Positions 35,228-44,496 are shown, counted from the stretch's first letter. The stretch is DNA of 64,000 bases from UBA1309 sp047605645 (GCA_047605645.1 JASGFJ010000025.1:1-64000); one strand, 5' to 3'. Notes: a model not told the origin generated them from the letters alone. Numbers and translations: made by a program.

Positions 35228-35881
35228 GAATATAATATTACAAATATTTTATTGCTCACCACACACGTTCGCTCCTCCTCTTCTCTCTGGAGAATCGGTT
35301 ATCGACAAGTCCGGCAACGGTGTGTAATATCAGTAGATATCCCATCTTGAAGCTTTTTTCGTTCTTTTTATCCGAGGGTCTCAAAAAGAGTAAGTTTCGG
35401 CAGATTTTCCCACTTACTCGAATCGGCACGCCTTTCCGTCCATTACAATGTACTTCCGGTAGAAAGCACAAAGACCAACGATTAAAAGAATTGCTCTATA
35501 CATCAGCACACTCATAAAAGTTTTCAATTATGAAATTCAGAGAGGCTTAGACTTTACAGCAGCGAATGTGCCCAGGGGTTTCGCCTGATTCCTGTCTCAA
35601 GATAGCATGTAAAAAAATGCACACATTATCGAGACATGTGCAAAAATAAAGAAATTATTTAAGTTTTACTTACCAATCACTTATTTTTGACAGTTCAGGC
35701 AATTCAAAGGAAGTCAAACCGGCGCTTCCAAACCACTTTCTTCTTTTCTTATATTGATGATTACGAGGCGCAAATTAAAAATAAAAATAAAGACTACAAA
35801 ATATTCTTCAATAATCTCATATTTTATAAATTTTGTCGATTAGATTTGTATCCAAAATTTAGGTTAATTATAATCATCATT
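35228..35881. other. Divergent spacer between the carboxylase operon and the M13 peptidase
   Basis: No supported gene. A 71-codon minus-strand reading (35256-35471) has no recognisable motif. The plus-strand reading from a TTG at 35687 into the peptidase gene is treated as leader. Two exact -7 boxes lie here on the plus strand: TATTTTTG (35682-35689) and TAGATTTG (35841-35848). Confidence 0.6.
35841..35848 (+). promoter_or_regulatory. Probable -7 box of the M13 peptidase gene
   Basis: TAGATTTG lies 33 bases before the ATG at 35882 and so inside the longer open reading frame that starts at 35687. This supports the shorter start with its signal peptide. A matching -33 TTTG is not evident. Confidence 0.55.
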
Positions 35882-37951
35882 ATGCTTATGGATTTTTCAA
35901 ACAAAAAACTGGTTAGACTGCTCCCGGTCGCCATACTTGTTTTTGCATCTACTCCCTTGTCCATGACGGCGGAAACAAAGAAAAAAGCCAGTCTCCCCCG
36001 CAAAGAATTTTTCAAAGTTGCCAATATGGACAAAAGCGTTAAACCCGGAGACAACTTCTACGAGTACGCCAACGGAAATTGGGTAAAAAACACAAAAATA
36101 CCAGCCAATCAAGTGGGCTGGGGATCATTCTACGAGTTAGCGGAAAACAACGACAACCATCTCCATGAAATTCTGGAAGCGGCGGCAAAATCAGCTGCAA
36201 AAGCCGGAAGCGTGGAAGGAAATGTCGGAAATTTCTACAAAAGCGGAATGGACTCGGCAAATATTGACGAGATGGGGATTAAACCCGTTCAATACCTGCT
36301 TGATAGAGTCGACAAAATTCATGACATCACTTCTTTCTGGGATGAAGTCTGTCAACAACAAACAGAAGGTATCAGTCAGTTATTTGGTTTTGGAATAGGC
36401 CCTGATGATAAAAACGTAACGGAGGAGATCTGTAATTTCGCGCAGGGAGGCATCGGATTGCCGACCAAAGAGTATTATACCGCAACAGATGCCCGATCGA
36501 CCCAGATCAGAGAAGCGTATAAAAAATACATCGGACAAATTCTGGAGTTTGCCGGAATAAAAGACCCAAAAGCAGGAGAAGAGATATTCTCTTTTGAAAA
36601 ATACCTGGCTGAGGCATCGTTGACTCCTGTAGAAATGCGCGATCCGCAAAAAATGTATAATAAATTCTCGGCCCAACAGCTAAAAGAATCTTACCCGAAC
36701 TTAAATTTCACTCAGATTCTAAATGGATTGAAAGTTCCTGCTTTTGCACAGGAATCTGTTTTGATTTCAACCACGCAGTTTTATAAGGCACTGAACGATC
36801 TGGATAAAAATGTATCTGTTGCCACCTTGCGGAATTACCTTAAATTCCATCTTTTGAGCGCCATGGCTCCTTATCTAAGCTCAGATATCGACAAAGTACA
36901 TTTTTCTTATTATGGAACAGTGCTCACGGGCTTGCAGGCTCAAAAGCCAAGATGGAAGCGTGTGATGGGCATCATAGACGGTTCTATCGGCGATCAGCTG
37001 GGGCAAATGTATGTGGAAAAACATTTCAAACCGGAAGCTAAGACTTACATGCTTGCCTTGGTAAACAACCTGCAGTCCACCTTTGCTGAACGCATTCACA
37101 ACCTGGATTGGATGAGCGCATCTACCAAAGCCAAAGCAATTGAGAAATTAGATGCATTTACAAAAAAAATCGGATACCCCGACAAATGGAAAGATTACAG
37201 TAAGTTGACGATTGTTGCGGACAATTATGCAGCAAATATTATCAATACATCCGCTTTTGAATACGACTTTCAAATCAACAAACTGGGAAAACCTGTTGAC
37301 AGAACAGAATGGGGAATGACTCCTCCGACAGTGAATGCATACTACAACCCGGCATTCAACGAAATTGTATTTCCGGCAGGTATTCTTCAATTTCCATTCT
37401 TTGACTTCAATGCGGACGATGCCATCAATTATGGAGGTATCGGCGCCGTAATCGGGCACGAGATGACTCATGGTTTTGATGATCAGGGTCGCCAATATGA
37501 TGCAAAAGGCAACCTGTCGGACTGGTGGAGTGCGGAAGATGCAACGAAGTTTGAGAAAAGAGCACAGGAAGTGATTGAGCAATTCAACAAATACACTGTT
37601 CTCGATTCCATACATGTGAACGGGCAACTCACTATCGGCGAAAATTTGGCAGACCTGGGCGGAATTACCATTGCTTACCAGGCTTTCAAAAAAACACAAC
37701 AAGGGCAAAGCCAACAATTGATTGATGGCTTCACACCCGATCAACGGTTTTTCTTAAGCTGGGCACAAGTGTGGAGAAGCATTTATCGTCCTCAGATTGT
37801 ATTCCAATTAATAAAGACAGATCCGCACGCGCCGGCTCTTTGGCGTGTCAACGGACCGTTAAGCAATTTCACCCCTTTCTACAAAGCATTCAATGTGAAA
37901 CCGGGAGAAAAGATGTACAAGCCGGAAGACCAACGCACAGTAGTCTGGTAA
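35882..37951 (+). CDS. M13 family zinc metallopeptidase (neprilysin/PepO-like), secreted
   Basis: This 689-residue protein has a signal peptide (KKLVRLLPVAILVFASTPLSMTA, ending near residue 33). It then has the M13 N-terminal domain beginning DNFYEYANGNWVKNTKIP. The active site is HEMTHGFDDQG (about residues 526-536) with two zinc His and the catalytic Glu, plus the third ligand Glu in GENLADLGG (about residue 586). NAYYNPAFNEIVFPAGILQ is the substrate-binding NAYY motif, and KPGEKMYKPEDQRTVVW is the usual C terminus. I chose the ATG at 35882 over a TTG 195 bases upstream because it gives a proper signal peptide and follows a -7 box. It cleaves small peptides in the periplasm. Confidence 0.93.
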   Translation: MLMDFSNKKLVRLLPVAILVFASTPLSMTAETKKKASLPRKEFFKVANMDKSVKPGDNFYEYANGNWVKNTKIPANQVGWGSFYELAENNDNHLHEILEAAAKSAAKAGSVEGNVGNFYKSGMDSANIDEMGIKPVQYLLDRVDKIHDITSFWDEVCQQQTEGISQLFGFGIGPDDKNVTEEICNFAQGGIGLPTKEYYTATDARSTQIREAYKKYIGQILEFAGIKDPKAGEEIFSFEKYLAEASLTPVEMRDPQKMYNKFSAQQLKESYPNLNFTQILNGLKVPAFAQESVLISTTQFYKALNDLDKNVSVATLRNYLKFHLLSAMAPYLSSDIDKVHFSYYGTVLTGLQAQKPRWKRVMGIIDGSIGDQLGQMYVEKHFKPEAKTYMLALVNNLQSTFAERIHNLDWMSASTKAKAIEKLDAFTKKIGYPDKWKDYSKLTIVADNYAANIINTSAFEYDFQINKLGKPVDRTEWGMTPPTVNAYYNPAFNEIVFPAGILQFPFFDFNADDAINYGGIGAVIGHEMTHGFDDQGRQYDAKGNLSDWWSAEDATKFEKRAQEVIEQFNKYTVLDSIHVNGQLTIGENLADLGGITIAYQAFKKTQQGQSQQLIDGFTPDQRFFLSWAQVWRSIYRPQIVFQLIKTDPHAPALWRVNGPLSNFTPFYKAFNVKPGEKMYKPEDQRTVVW

Positions 37952-37976
37952 ACAACATTCAAAGGCTATAAAACAG

Positions 37977-38016
37977 AAAAGAGGTTGAATAAAGTGATTC
38001 AACCTCTTTTCTGTTT
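37977..38016. terminator. Bidirectional terminator between the M13 peptidase and TamL-like genes
   Basis: A perfect 14-base stem (aaaagaggttgaat, 37977-37990, and its complement 37997-38010) with a 6-base loop lies between convergent genes. It is T-rich after the stem on both strands. Confidence 0.88.
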
Positions 38017-38029
38017 TTTGAGAAATACA

Positions 38030-40399
38030 TCAGAAAGGATAACCGACAGCAATGTGCCATGCCATATTACGAGACATATCCAATGGATACAGTACCTGCC
38101 ATTTTGTTCGGCCTGTTCCGTCAGCCGGATTATACAATTTCCAACCACAATCCATACGAATCAACACATAATCAAAGTCGAGACGAAAACCGAATCCCCA
38201 TGCAGATGCGATCTGTTTATAGAATTTATTGATCGTAAACACTCCACCGGGCTGGTCTTCATAGTTACGTATTGTCCAGACATTACCGGCATCAAGAAAA
38301 GCAGCGAGTTCCAATTTCCAGAAGACTTTACTTCTATATTCCACATTTGCATCCAGACGAATATCTCCGGAATGGTTATAGAAGGTGGCATTTTCAGAAT
38401 AATAAGAGCCGGGACCCAGTTCACGAACATTCCAGCCACGCACACTATTTGCTCCTCCCGAAAAGAACCGTTTCTGGATAGGAATTGTTTTGGAATTCCC
38501 ATAAGGCACAGCAATACCTCCTCCTATACGCCATGCAATGCTGTTTTTACTATCAATCGGGATGGAACGGCTGAAGTCCACATTTGATTTCACATATTGG
38601 GCAAAATACGTTCCAAAAATCTTTCTCGACCCTAACGAATCCGCATCCACTTTCAGCAAATGCGAGGTCAGATTAAGGAGGTTTCCGGCAGTCTCGATTG
38701 CACCGCGAAAGGAGTGTATCGGCTGCATGGACTTTACCATCGGATTGAAGTTGCTGTGGCTATAAGAATAGCCAATACTGGCTATAAACTGATCTTGAAA
38801 ACTATATACTTTGGTATAAACCGGAAGAGCATCATAGAAACTTTTTGACAGATATGGGAAATGCACATAACTTAAATCGAGCAAATCAAGGGTTTGCTTT
38901 GAATAAGAATTCCGTTGATCCTGCCAGATATACTTGACACCGGCAGAAAGAATGGTTCGCTTGTAATATTTAGGATATTGCTGGTAAGTGTAACTGGTCG
39001 TTAACTGAGTCGATGCTTTGGAACGGCGCTTAAAATCACGGGAAAGGAATGGAGCCAGAAAGCGGGGAAATGTCAGAGATGTTTCGCCTCCAATTTCATA
39101 ATAGTTATTCTTAAGCTCCAACGTTTTAGACGAAATGGCATCAAACGAACCCTGTAATTTCACATTAAAAAGTTCTGAGCCTTTAAAAATATTCCGGTGG
39201 CGATAGCTGACACTGGCAGCAGCACCTAAAAAGCCGGTTGTGTTTGTCCCTTCTATTTCCGTAACAAATCCCTGACGTTTCTCCGGGAAACAGGTAATAA
39301 CACAATGAACCCGGGAAGAATCTCCGTCAGCATACGGAGCAAAGCGGATATTGATGTTCCGAAGAATACCAAGACGAGTGAGCGAACTATAGGTCATATT
39401 TACCATCTGATCGTCATATTCCATTCCGGGACGCAGGTGAATGCATTCCATCAGAATAGATGGTTTTAAATAACGCCCTCTCTTTCCATAAAAGATACGG
39501 CAACGATCATAATAGGTACTATCGGACGGTTGAAAATCAGCGAGATTACCATCCACCAAAGGATCGTAATCGGTATAAATATCCACATCTGCTATTTTAA
39601 AGCGGTTATGAGGCTCTTCCAATACTTCGCTGCTGTTGTTTTTTCTTACAGAAAACGGATAAAATACCATTTCCAGCTCCACCTCGTTAGGCTCAGCCCC
39701 TAAAGTATCCGCAACAAAACCTATATATTCCTTATTGAATGTATAGTATCCGTTTTGCCTGAAGATAGATGCCACACGGGTTCTTTCTTCGTCGAGTACA
39801 TTCAGGTCGAAAAGCATGTTTTTCTTCACCAGCGTATTCTTTGCCAGCATCGTAGAATCTATACTCGCTTTACGTTCGCGGAATTTCCTCCCTTGTGGTC
39901 TTTCGAGCCTGTTGAAAACCGAATCCTGAAGATTGATATGATAATTCTTGATTACATAAGGCTTATTCGGAGAAACGACATAGTCTATATTTACTCTTTT
40001 GCCTTCAAATTTTGTTTTGCCGTCCACCTCTGCATTTATGTATCCCTTATTTATAAATACACGGCGCAATTCATCTTCAGAACGTTGCGCCATCGTAGAG
40101 TCATACAGCACCGGAGGCTCCCCGATATGCTTTAGCCAGCGGTTATAGAATCGGGTAGTATCGCGGCCTGAAAGGCTGTAAAGATGGAGAGGTAATTTAT
40201 ACAGTCCGAATGTCTTATAGTTGGGGTTTTGTTTGATATATGGGCTTAGGTTGAGATAGTTCAGGCCTTTTACATTAGAATGAATATCCACCTTATCCAA
40301 AAGGTGTTCGCCTTCAGGAACATATTTTGTTGTATTGCAAGAAGGTATGGTCAATACCAGCACACAAACAAAGAGAACAAGCCCAAACAAAAATTTCAT
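38030..40399 (-). CDS. TamL-like lipoprotein of the Omp85/BamA family
   Basis: This 789-residue protein starts with a lipoprotein signal (MKFLFGLVLF...TIPSC, acylated Cys at residue 21). POTRA-like repeats follow (residues 30-370; VDGKTKFEGKRVNIDYVV, RVASIFRQNGYYTFNKEY). The C-terminal barrel has FVTEIEGTNTTGFLGAAASVSYRHRN, ends in a barrel strand with a terminal Phe, and carries the Omp85 loop-6 VRGW motif in SVRGWNVRELG (about residue 670). Lipid-anchored Omp85 proteins of this layout are called TamL in Bacteroidota and are partners of TamB in envelope biogenesis. I start at the ATG at 40399; the longer reading from 40462 would spoil the signal peptide. It is the last gene of the era operon. 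Confidence 0.87.
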   Translation of the reverse strand: MKFLFGLVLFVCVLVLTIPSCNTTKYVPEGEHLLDKVDIHSNVKGLNYLNLSPYIKQNPNYKTFGLYKLPLHLYSLSGRDTTRFYNRWLKHIGEPPVLYDSTMAQRSEDELRRVFINKGYINAEVDGKTKFEGKRVNIDYVVSPNKPYVIKNYHINLQDSVFNRLERPQGRKFRERKASIDSTMLAKNTLVKKNMLFDLNVLDEERTRVASIFRQNGYYTFNKEYIGFVADTLGAEPNEVELEMVFYPFSVRKNNSSEVLEEPHNRFKIADVDIYTDYDPLVDGNLADFQPSDSTYYDRCRIFYGKRGRYLKPSILMECIHLRPGMEYDDQMVNMTYSSLTRLGILRNINIRFAPYADGDSSRVHCVITCFPEKRQGFVTEIEGTNTTGFLGAAASVSYRHRNIFKGSELFNVKLQGSFDAISSKTLELKNNYYEIGGETSLTFPRFLAPFLSRDFKRRSKASTQLTTSYTYQQYPKYYKRTILSAGVKYIWQDQRNSYSKQTLDLLDLSYVHFPYLSKSFYDALPVYTKVYSFQDQFIASIGYSYSHSNFNPMVKSMQPIHSFRGAIETAGNLLNLTSHLLKVDADSLGSRKIFGTYFAQYVKSNVDFSRSIPIDSKNSIAWRIGGGIAVPYGNSKTIPIQKRFFSGGANSVRGWNVRELGPGSYYSENATFYNHSGDIRLDANVEYRSKVFWKLELAAFLDAGNVWTIRNYEDQPGGVFTINKFYKQIASAWGFGFRLDFDYVLIRMDCGWKLYNPADGTGRTKWQVLYPLDMSRNMAWHIAVGYPF

Positions 40400-40421
40400 C
40401 TTATACACTCTCAGAAAAATC

Positions 40422-41354
40422 TTATTGTGGTAGAAAAACCGGCGCAATGACAGAGGAAACACTTGCTCCTCCTATTCGTTCAATAGTGGGAATATGGACA
40501 TTCACCACTTCATTATAAGATTGAAGAGCTGTTTTTTGTTCATCAGAAAGAGAGTTAAAACCTGTTTCAGAAATAAAAAGCAGAGAAACACCTTTCTCAG
40601 ACCACATTTGTACGCCACTTGCCGCAAAGTTCAACATTTGTTCCGTCGAAATCTCAATAAGTTTTTTTCCGCCGGCAAGAAGGCTGTTCTTTACAGTTTC
40701 TTTCTCATGGATGTCAGTGATGGCATCCAGACAAACAATTGCATATTGTTGGGCAATCAGAAGGAGCTGATTGGTAAGTTCTACTTTCTGATTTGTTTCT
40801 CCGGAAGGATAAACACCGTGAAAGCCCACCGGCAAATACCCGAAATGAGAGCAAAACTCATGAAAAACATCTTTGTCGGATACCGACGAAAGCGCACAAT
40901 ATGCAGTGTTGGTGTTTCGGTCAATAACAACGCTTTCCATTCCGTGTAGATATTTCCCATCATTCTCATGCGCCGAAATATCCAAAATATCGTATATAGG
41001 ATATCCATTGTCAACAATAACAGAAAGAATATTTCCCCGTCGTTCAGCCTTTCTATTGGACGCCTTCAGCGGGAATGCTGTTATTCGGGAATCTTCATGG
41101 AACGAAATCCAGCTAGCAGGAAACACTGAGCTAGGCGTATTCTGTGACTCATCATCCTGTACCTGAATCACCCGAATACCACGTTCTCTCAATAATGCAG
41201 CAAGCTCCGTCACTTCCTGATGTGCTTCCTCTGCAAGTTCGGTTTTCAAAGACTCATTTTGTTGCTGAAAGTGATTATATGAGGAGGCTTCTTCATTAAA
41301 GCCAAAAGCGCGAGGCTCAATTATCAGTGCGGTATATGTTTGTTGTTTTGCCAT
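40422..41354 (-). CDS. CtlX/arginine-deiminase-fold protein that appears to lack its catalytic residues
   Basis: This 310-residue protein matches the Bacteroidota CtlX-type amidinotransferase/arginine deiminase-related family along its length. Shared elements are LIIEPRAFGFNEEAS at the start, FPASWISFHEDSRITAFPLKASNRKAERR near residue 79, LDISAHENDGKYLHGMESVVIDR near residue 122, YCALSSVSDKDVFHEFC, and HIPTIERIGGASVSSVIAPVFLP at the end. Compared with the motifs I know for the family, the nucleophile Cys (GGGSxRCMxAE) is Ser here, the YHTNVM His block is replaced by YPSGETNQ..ELTNQ, the EGTGS Glu is His (HGMES) and the PDSIFPNNW Asp is Ser. The reading frame is intact and sits inside an operon, so a non-enzymatic role is likely. 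A different chemistry cannot be excluded. Confidence 0.8.
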   Translation of the reverse strand: MAKQQTYTALIIEPRAFGFNEEASSYNHFQQQNESLKTELAEEAHQEVTELAALLRERGIRVIQVQDDESQNTPSSVFPASWISFHEDSRITAFPLKASNRKAERRGNILSVIVDNGYPIYDILDISAHENDGKYLHGMESVVIDRNTNTAYCALSSVSDKDVFHEFCSHFGYLPVGFHGVYPSGETNQKVELTNQLLLIAQQYAIVCLDAITDIHEKETVKNSLLAGGKKLIEISTEQMLNFAASGVQMWSEKGVSLLFISETGFNSLSDEQKTALQSYNEVVNVHIPTIERIGGASVSSVIAPVFLPQ

Positions 41355-41382
41355 TCGATTTTACATTTGTTGCGGATGTTTT

Positions 41383-42225
41383 TCAGTTTTTACGAAATTT
41401 CACAGCCACCCAGTTATCTTTTTCTTTGCACGAAACCAATTCAAGTTGGCAAGCTTTACATGCTGCTTCAATGGCAGCAATATCTTCCCGGTAAAAGCCA
41501 CTCATAAAAAGCAATCCATTGGGATTTAGTACCGACACATACCGGTTGATATCATTCAATAGAATATTACGGTTGATATTTGCCAGTATGACATCAAAAG
41601 TTTTGCTTCCTAACAATTCGGCACCTCCGATTTTCACCTCAACATTGGCAACATGATTAAGTTGCAGATTTTCCATTGCATTGTCGTAAGCCCATTGATC
41701 GATATCAATAGCCGTCACAGGATCGGCACCTTTCATGGAAGCTAATATAGCCAGAATAGCCGTTCCACAACCCATATCCAATAACGATTTCCCTTCAAAA
41801 TTCTCTTCAAGAACAGAACGAATCATCAATTCGGTAGTCTGATGATGCCCTGTTCCGAATGCCATTTTGGGATCAATCGTAATGTTGTATTTATAAATCT
41901 TCGGAGCATGATGAAAGGAGCTCTGAACGATGCATTGTTCATCAATAATGAGTGGTTGGAAATAATTTTTTTCCCATTCTTCATTCCAGTCCTTGCCCTC
42001 GATTTCCTGACTGGTATAGCGAATGTTATTTTCAAGAGGGAAACAGGAGATAAGCTGCTGCAACGAACTTTCATCAAACAAGTTCACAGGAATATACGCC
42101 ACAGTACCGTCTTCTGCATCCACAAAACTCTCAAAGCCAATATCAGCAGCCAAGGCGGCAAGTACATCTTTTGCCGCCTCGTCGTAGGGCTCGAAAATGA
42201 ATTTTACTTCTATGTAATTATTCAT
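41383..42225 (-). CDS. prmA: Ribosomal protein L11 methyltransferase
   Basis: This 280-residue protein has a small N-terminal substrate domain (EVKFIFEPYDEAAKDVLAALAAD) and the class I SAM-dependent methyltransferase domain. Motifs are DPKMAFGTGHHQTTELMI (about residue 117), LLDMGCGTAILAILASMKGA (about 145-164), AIDIDQWAYDNAMENLQLN and VILANINRN near residue 212, which carries the family N. PrmA trimethylates lysines and the N terminus of ribosomal protein L11. It lies 36 bases after era and 28 bases before the CtlX-like gene, so it belongs to the same transcription unit. Confidence 0.95.
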   Translation of the reverse strand: MNNYIEVKFIFEPYDEAAKDVLAALAADIGFESFVDAEDGTVAYIPVNLFDESSLQQLISCFPLENNIRYTSQEIEGKDWNEEWEKNYFQPLIIDEQCIVQSSFHHAPKIYKYNITIDPKMAFGTGHHQTTELMIRSVLEENFEGKSLLDMGCGTAILAILASMKGADPVTAIDIDQWAYDNAMENLQLNHVANVEVKIGGAELLGSKTFDVILANINRNILLNDINRYVSVLNPNGLLFMSGFYREDIAAIEAACKACQLELVSCKEKDNWVAVKFRKN

Positions 42226-42261
42226 TCTTATCTTTTTTATTCTGAATTTTATACTTTACTA

Positions 42262-43143
42262 TCACTCTAGTCGATAACCGTAAGCACGTAGCAAATTATC
42301 ACGGCTGCGCCAGTCTTTTTCGACTTTCACATACATCTCAAGGAATACTTTTTTATCAAAAAACCGTTCGATGTCTTTTCGAGCCATCGAGCCTACTTTT
42401 TTCAATGCCAGCCCCTGGTGTCCGATAATGATTCCTTTCTGCGTATCGCGCTCACAGACAATCAATGCTCTGATATCTATACGATCGGCACCTTCCTTAA
42501 ATTCCTCAACAATAACCTCTACGGAGTAAGGAATTTCCTTCTGATAGTACAGTAAGATTTTTTCCCGGATAATCTCGGTTACAAAAAAACGAGCCGGACG
42601 ATCGGTCATTGCGTCTTTCTCGAAATAAGGGGGTGATTCGGGAAGCAACTCAACAATCCTTTTCTTTACATAGTCGATATTGAACTTATTCAATGCCGAA
42701 ATAGGTATAATCTCCGCATGAGGCAAAACAGCCTTCCATTCTTCAACCTTGGCAATCAGACCGGCTTGCTCTGTCTGGTCTATTTTGTTGATGATTAACA
42801 GAACGGGAGCTTCAACTTTTTGCACCTTGGAGAGAAAACCGTCGTTTTTGTCCATTTTTTCAATCACATCGGTCACATACAAAAGCACGTCCGCATCTCC
42901 CAAAGCCGACTCCGAGAAGTTCAACATGGATTCCTGCAGTTTGTAGTTGGGACGAAGCACTCCCGGAGTGTCTGAATATACAATCTGATACTCCTCCGTG
43001 TTGACAATTCCCAAAATACGATGCCGTGTTGTTTGCGCTTTTGATGTCACGATGGATACTTTTTCACCCACCAGCATGTTGGTCAATGTTGATTTTCCAA
43101 CATTTGGATTTCCTACAATATTGACAAATCCTGATTTATGCAT
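42262..43143 (-). CDS. era: GTPase Era
   Basis: This 293-residue GTPase has G1 GNPNVGKST (about residues 9-17), G2 QTTRHRILGI, G3 DTPG (VYSDTPGVL, about 58-66), G4 NKID (about 120-123) and G5 SAL (ISALNKFNID). A C-terminal KH domain includes GIIIGHQGLALKKVGSMARKDIERFFDKKVFLE. Era binds the 16S rRNA 3' end during 30S assembly. I start at the ATG at 43143; the longer reading from 43224 would run through the promoter. Its promoter (43177-43208) is embedded in the preceding terminator. prmA follows downstream. Confidence 0.97.
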   Translation of the reverse strand: MHKSGFVNIVGNPNVGKSTLTNMLVGEKVSIVTSKAQTTRHRILGIVNTEEYQIVYSDTPGVLRPNYKLQESMLNFSESALGDADVLLYVTDVIEKMDKNDGFLSKVQKVEAPVLLIINKIDQTEQAGLIAKVEEWKAVLPHAEIIPISALNKFNIDYVKKRIVELLPESPPYFEKDAMTDRPARFFVTEIIREKILLYYQKEIPYSVEVIVEEFKEGADRIDIRALIVCERDTQKGIIIGHQGLALKKVGSMARKDIERFFDKKVFLEMYVKVEKDWRSRDNLLRAYGYRLE

Positions 43144-43176
43144 AAGCTTGAATATAAACTCCTTTTTTATTGCTTT

Positions 43177-43208
43177 CAAAAATACAAATAAAAAACGCAT
43201 CCCACAAA
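43177..43208 (-). promoter_or_regulatory. Promoter of era, nested in the fabH terminator
   Basis: On the minus strand there is a -33 TTTG (43205-43208), a 20-base spacer and an exact -7 TATTTTTG (43177-43184). The -33 lies in the loop of the fabH terminator hairpin (loop 43202-43209), and the spacer overlaps its 3' stem and T tract. The leader of era would be about 25 bases. Confidence 0.8.
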
Positions 43209-43221
43209 AGATGCGTTTTTT
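43186..43221 (-). terminator. Terminator downstream of fabH
   Basis: The perfect stem aaaaacgcatc / gatgcgttttt (43191-43201 and 43210-43220) with an 8-base loop is followed on the minus strand by T residues. It ends the DUF177-rpmF-fabH unit, 30 bases after the fabH stop codon. Confidence 0.88.
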
Positions 43222-43250
43222 CAATATATGCAGTATTCAAAAATAATATC

Positions 43251-44246
43251 CTATTTCTGAGAATCGTAAGCCCATTTCAAGTAAACAGATCCCCATGTAA
43301 ATCCGGCCCCGAAAGCAGCCAGAATAATGTTATCTCCTTTCTTAAGCTTCGATTCCCACTCGTTCAAACAGGTAGGAATTGTTCCCGCGCTTGAATTTCC
43401 GTATTTCTGGATATTAATCATCACCTTGTCTTCGGTCAATCCCATTCTTTTTCTGGCAGCATCAATAATTCTTAAATTTGCCTGATGAGGAACAAACCAG
43501 TTCACATCTTCGTTGGACAAGTGATTTCTCTCCATAATTTCAGCAGAAACATCAGCCATTTTGGTAACGGCATGCTTAAAGACAGCCTGGCCTTCTTGAT
43601 AAACATAATGCCATTTATTGTCAATAGTTTCATAGGAAGACGGATATGCTGATCCTCCGCCTTTCATATTCAAATAGGGAATTCCCACACCATCGGTGTG
43701 CAAAATAGAATCCATAACACCACATTCTTCAGTGGTCGGTTCCAGAAGAACAGCCGCCGCTGTGTCTCCGAAAAGCGGACAGGTTGTGCGGTCTTCATAA
43801 TTCGTAATAGATGACATTTTATCGCCACCAAGTACAATCACTTTTTTATAAGCGCCGGAACGGATGAAATTAGAACCCGTTTCAAGAGCATAAATAAAGC
43901 CGGAACAAGCTCCTTGCAAATCAAAACAGAATGCATTTTTAATCCCGACACCTTCTGCTACAAGGGCAGCAGTGGACGGAAATTGGAAGTCAGGAGTAGT
44001 GGTTGCAAAAATTATAATTTGGATATCTTCCGGTTTCGTATTTGTCTTCTGAAGAAGATTTTCAACGGCCTTGATTCCCATCTCAGAGGTTCCGCGTCCT
44101 TCACCTTTCAAGATTCTTCTCTCTTTGATCCCTACGCGAGACATAATCCACTCATCGGAAGTGTCAACCATTTTTGACAATTCTTCATTGGTTAGAATGT
44201 CGTCCGGAACCCATCCTCCGACACCGGTAATAGCAGCTCTAATCAT
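43251..44246 (-). CDS. fabH: 3-oxoacyl-ACP synthase III (FabH)
   Basis: This 331-residue condensing enzyme starts fatty-acid synthesis by joining acetyl-CoA (or a branched acyl-CoA) to malonyl-ACP. The catalytic triad is visible: Cys in LQGACSGFIYALETG (about residue 113), His in VPHQANLRIID (about 255) and Asn in KYGNSSAGTIP (about 285). MVDTSDEWIMSRVGIKERR at residues 26-44 is the usual beginning. It lies in the common Bacteroidota order DUF177-rpmF-fabH-era; plsX, often found here in other phyla, is absent. Terminator-like hairpins lie both upstream (44264-44291) and downstream. Confidence 0.97.
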   Translation of the reverse strand: MIRAAITGVGGWVPDDILTNEELSKMVDTSDEWIMSRVGIKERRILKGEGRGTSEMGIKAVENLLQKTNTKPEDIQIIIFATTTPDFQFPSTAALVAEGVGIKNAFCFDLQGACSGFIYALETGSNFIRSGAYKKVIVLGGDKMSSITNYEDRTTCPLFGDTAAAVLLEPTTEECGVMDSILHTDGVGIPYLNMKGGGSAYPSSYETIDNKWHYVYQEGQAVFKHAVTKMADVSAEIMERNHLSNEDVNWFVPHQANLRIIDAARKRMGLTEDKVMINIQKYGNSSAGTIPTCLNEWESKLKKGDNIILAAFGAGFTWGSVYLKWAYDSQK

Positions 44247-44263
44247 TTGTATTCTTTTCTATT

Positions 44264-44291
44264 AAATAAAAAAGCCCTAAATTGCTTTAGG
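44264..44291 (-). terminator. Hairpin with T tract between rpmF and fabH
   Basis: On the minus strand CCTAAA-GCAA-TTTAGG (44276-44291) is followed by GCTTTTTTATTTA. It is 6 bases long but well placed, between rpmF and fabH, and may work as an attenuator that lowers fabH expression relative to rpmF. Confidence 0.6.
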
Positions 44292-44313
44292 ACTTTCCCT
44301 ATAACTTTATCTG

Positions 44314-44496
44314 TTATACAGCTGCTTTTTCGATAGCTAACTTGCCTCTGTAATAACCACATTCTCCACATACTTTGTGGAATACGTGCCATGCTCCGCA
44401 GTTTGGACAAACCGCCATAGTTGGAGTAACAGCTTTGTCATGAGTTCTTCTTTTGGCTGTTCTTGCTTTTGACTGCCTACGTTTAGGATGTGCCAT
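44314..44496 (-). CDS. rpmF: 50S ribosomal protein L32
   Basis: This 60-residue protein begins MAHPKRRQSKARTAKRRTHDK, the usual L32 start with its basic patch. It carries a complete zinc ribbon, CPNCGAWHVFHKVCGECGYY (two C-x2-C pairs at residues 31-49). It lies 52 bases after the DUF177 gene, which commonly precedes rpmF in bacteria. Confidence 0.98.
   Translation of the reverse strand: MAHPKRRQSKARTAKRRTHDKAVTPTMAVCPNCGAWHVFHKVCGECGYYRGKLAIEKAAV

Noticed and set aside
35256..35471. 71-codon minus-strand reading upstream of the carboxylase operon
   Set aside because: No motif and located in the probable leader; the carboxyltransferase start at 35227 is well supported without it.
35687..35881. 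N-terminal extension of the M13 peptidase from a TTG
   Set aside because: It would bury the signal peptide at residue 66 and contains the probable -7 box at 35841-35848.
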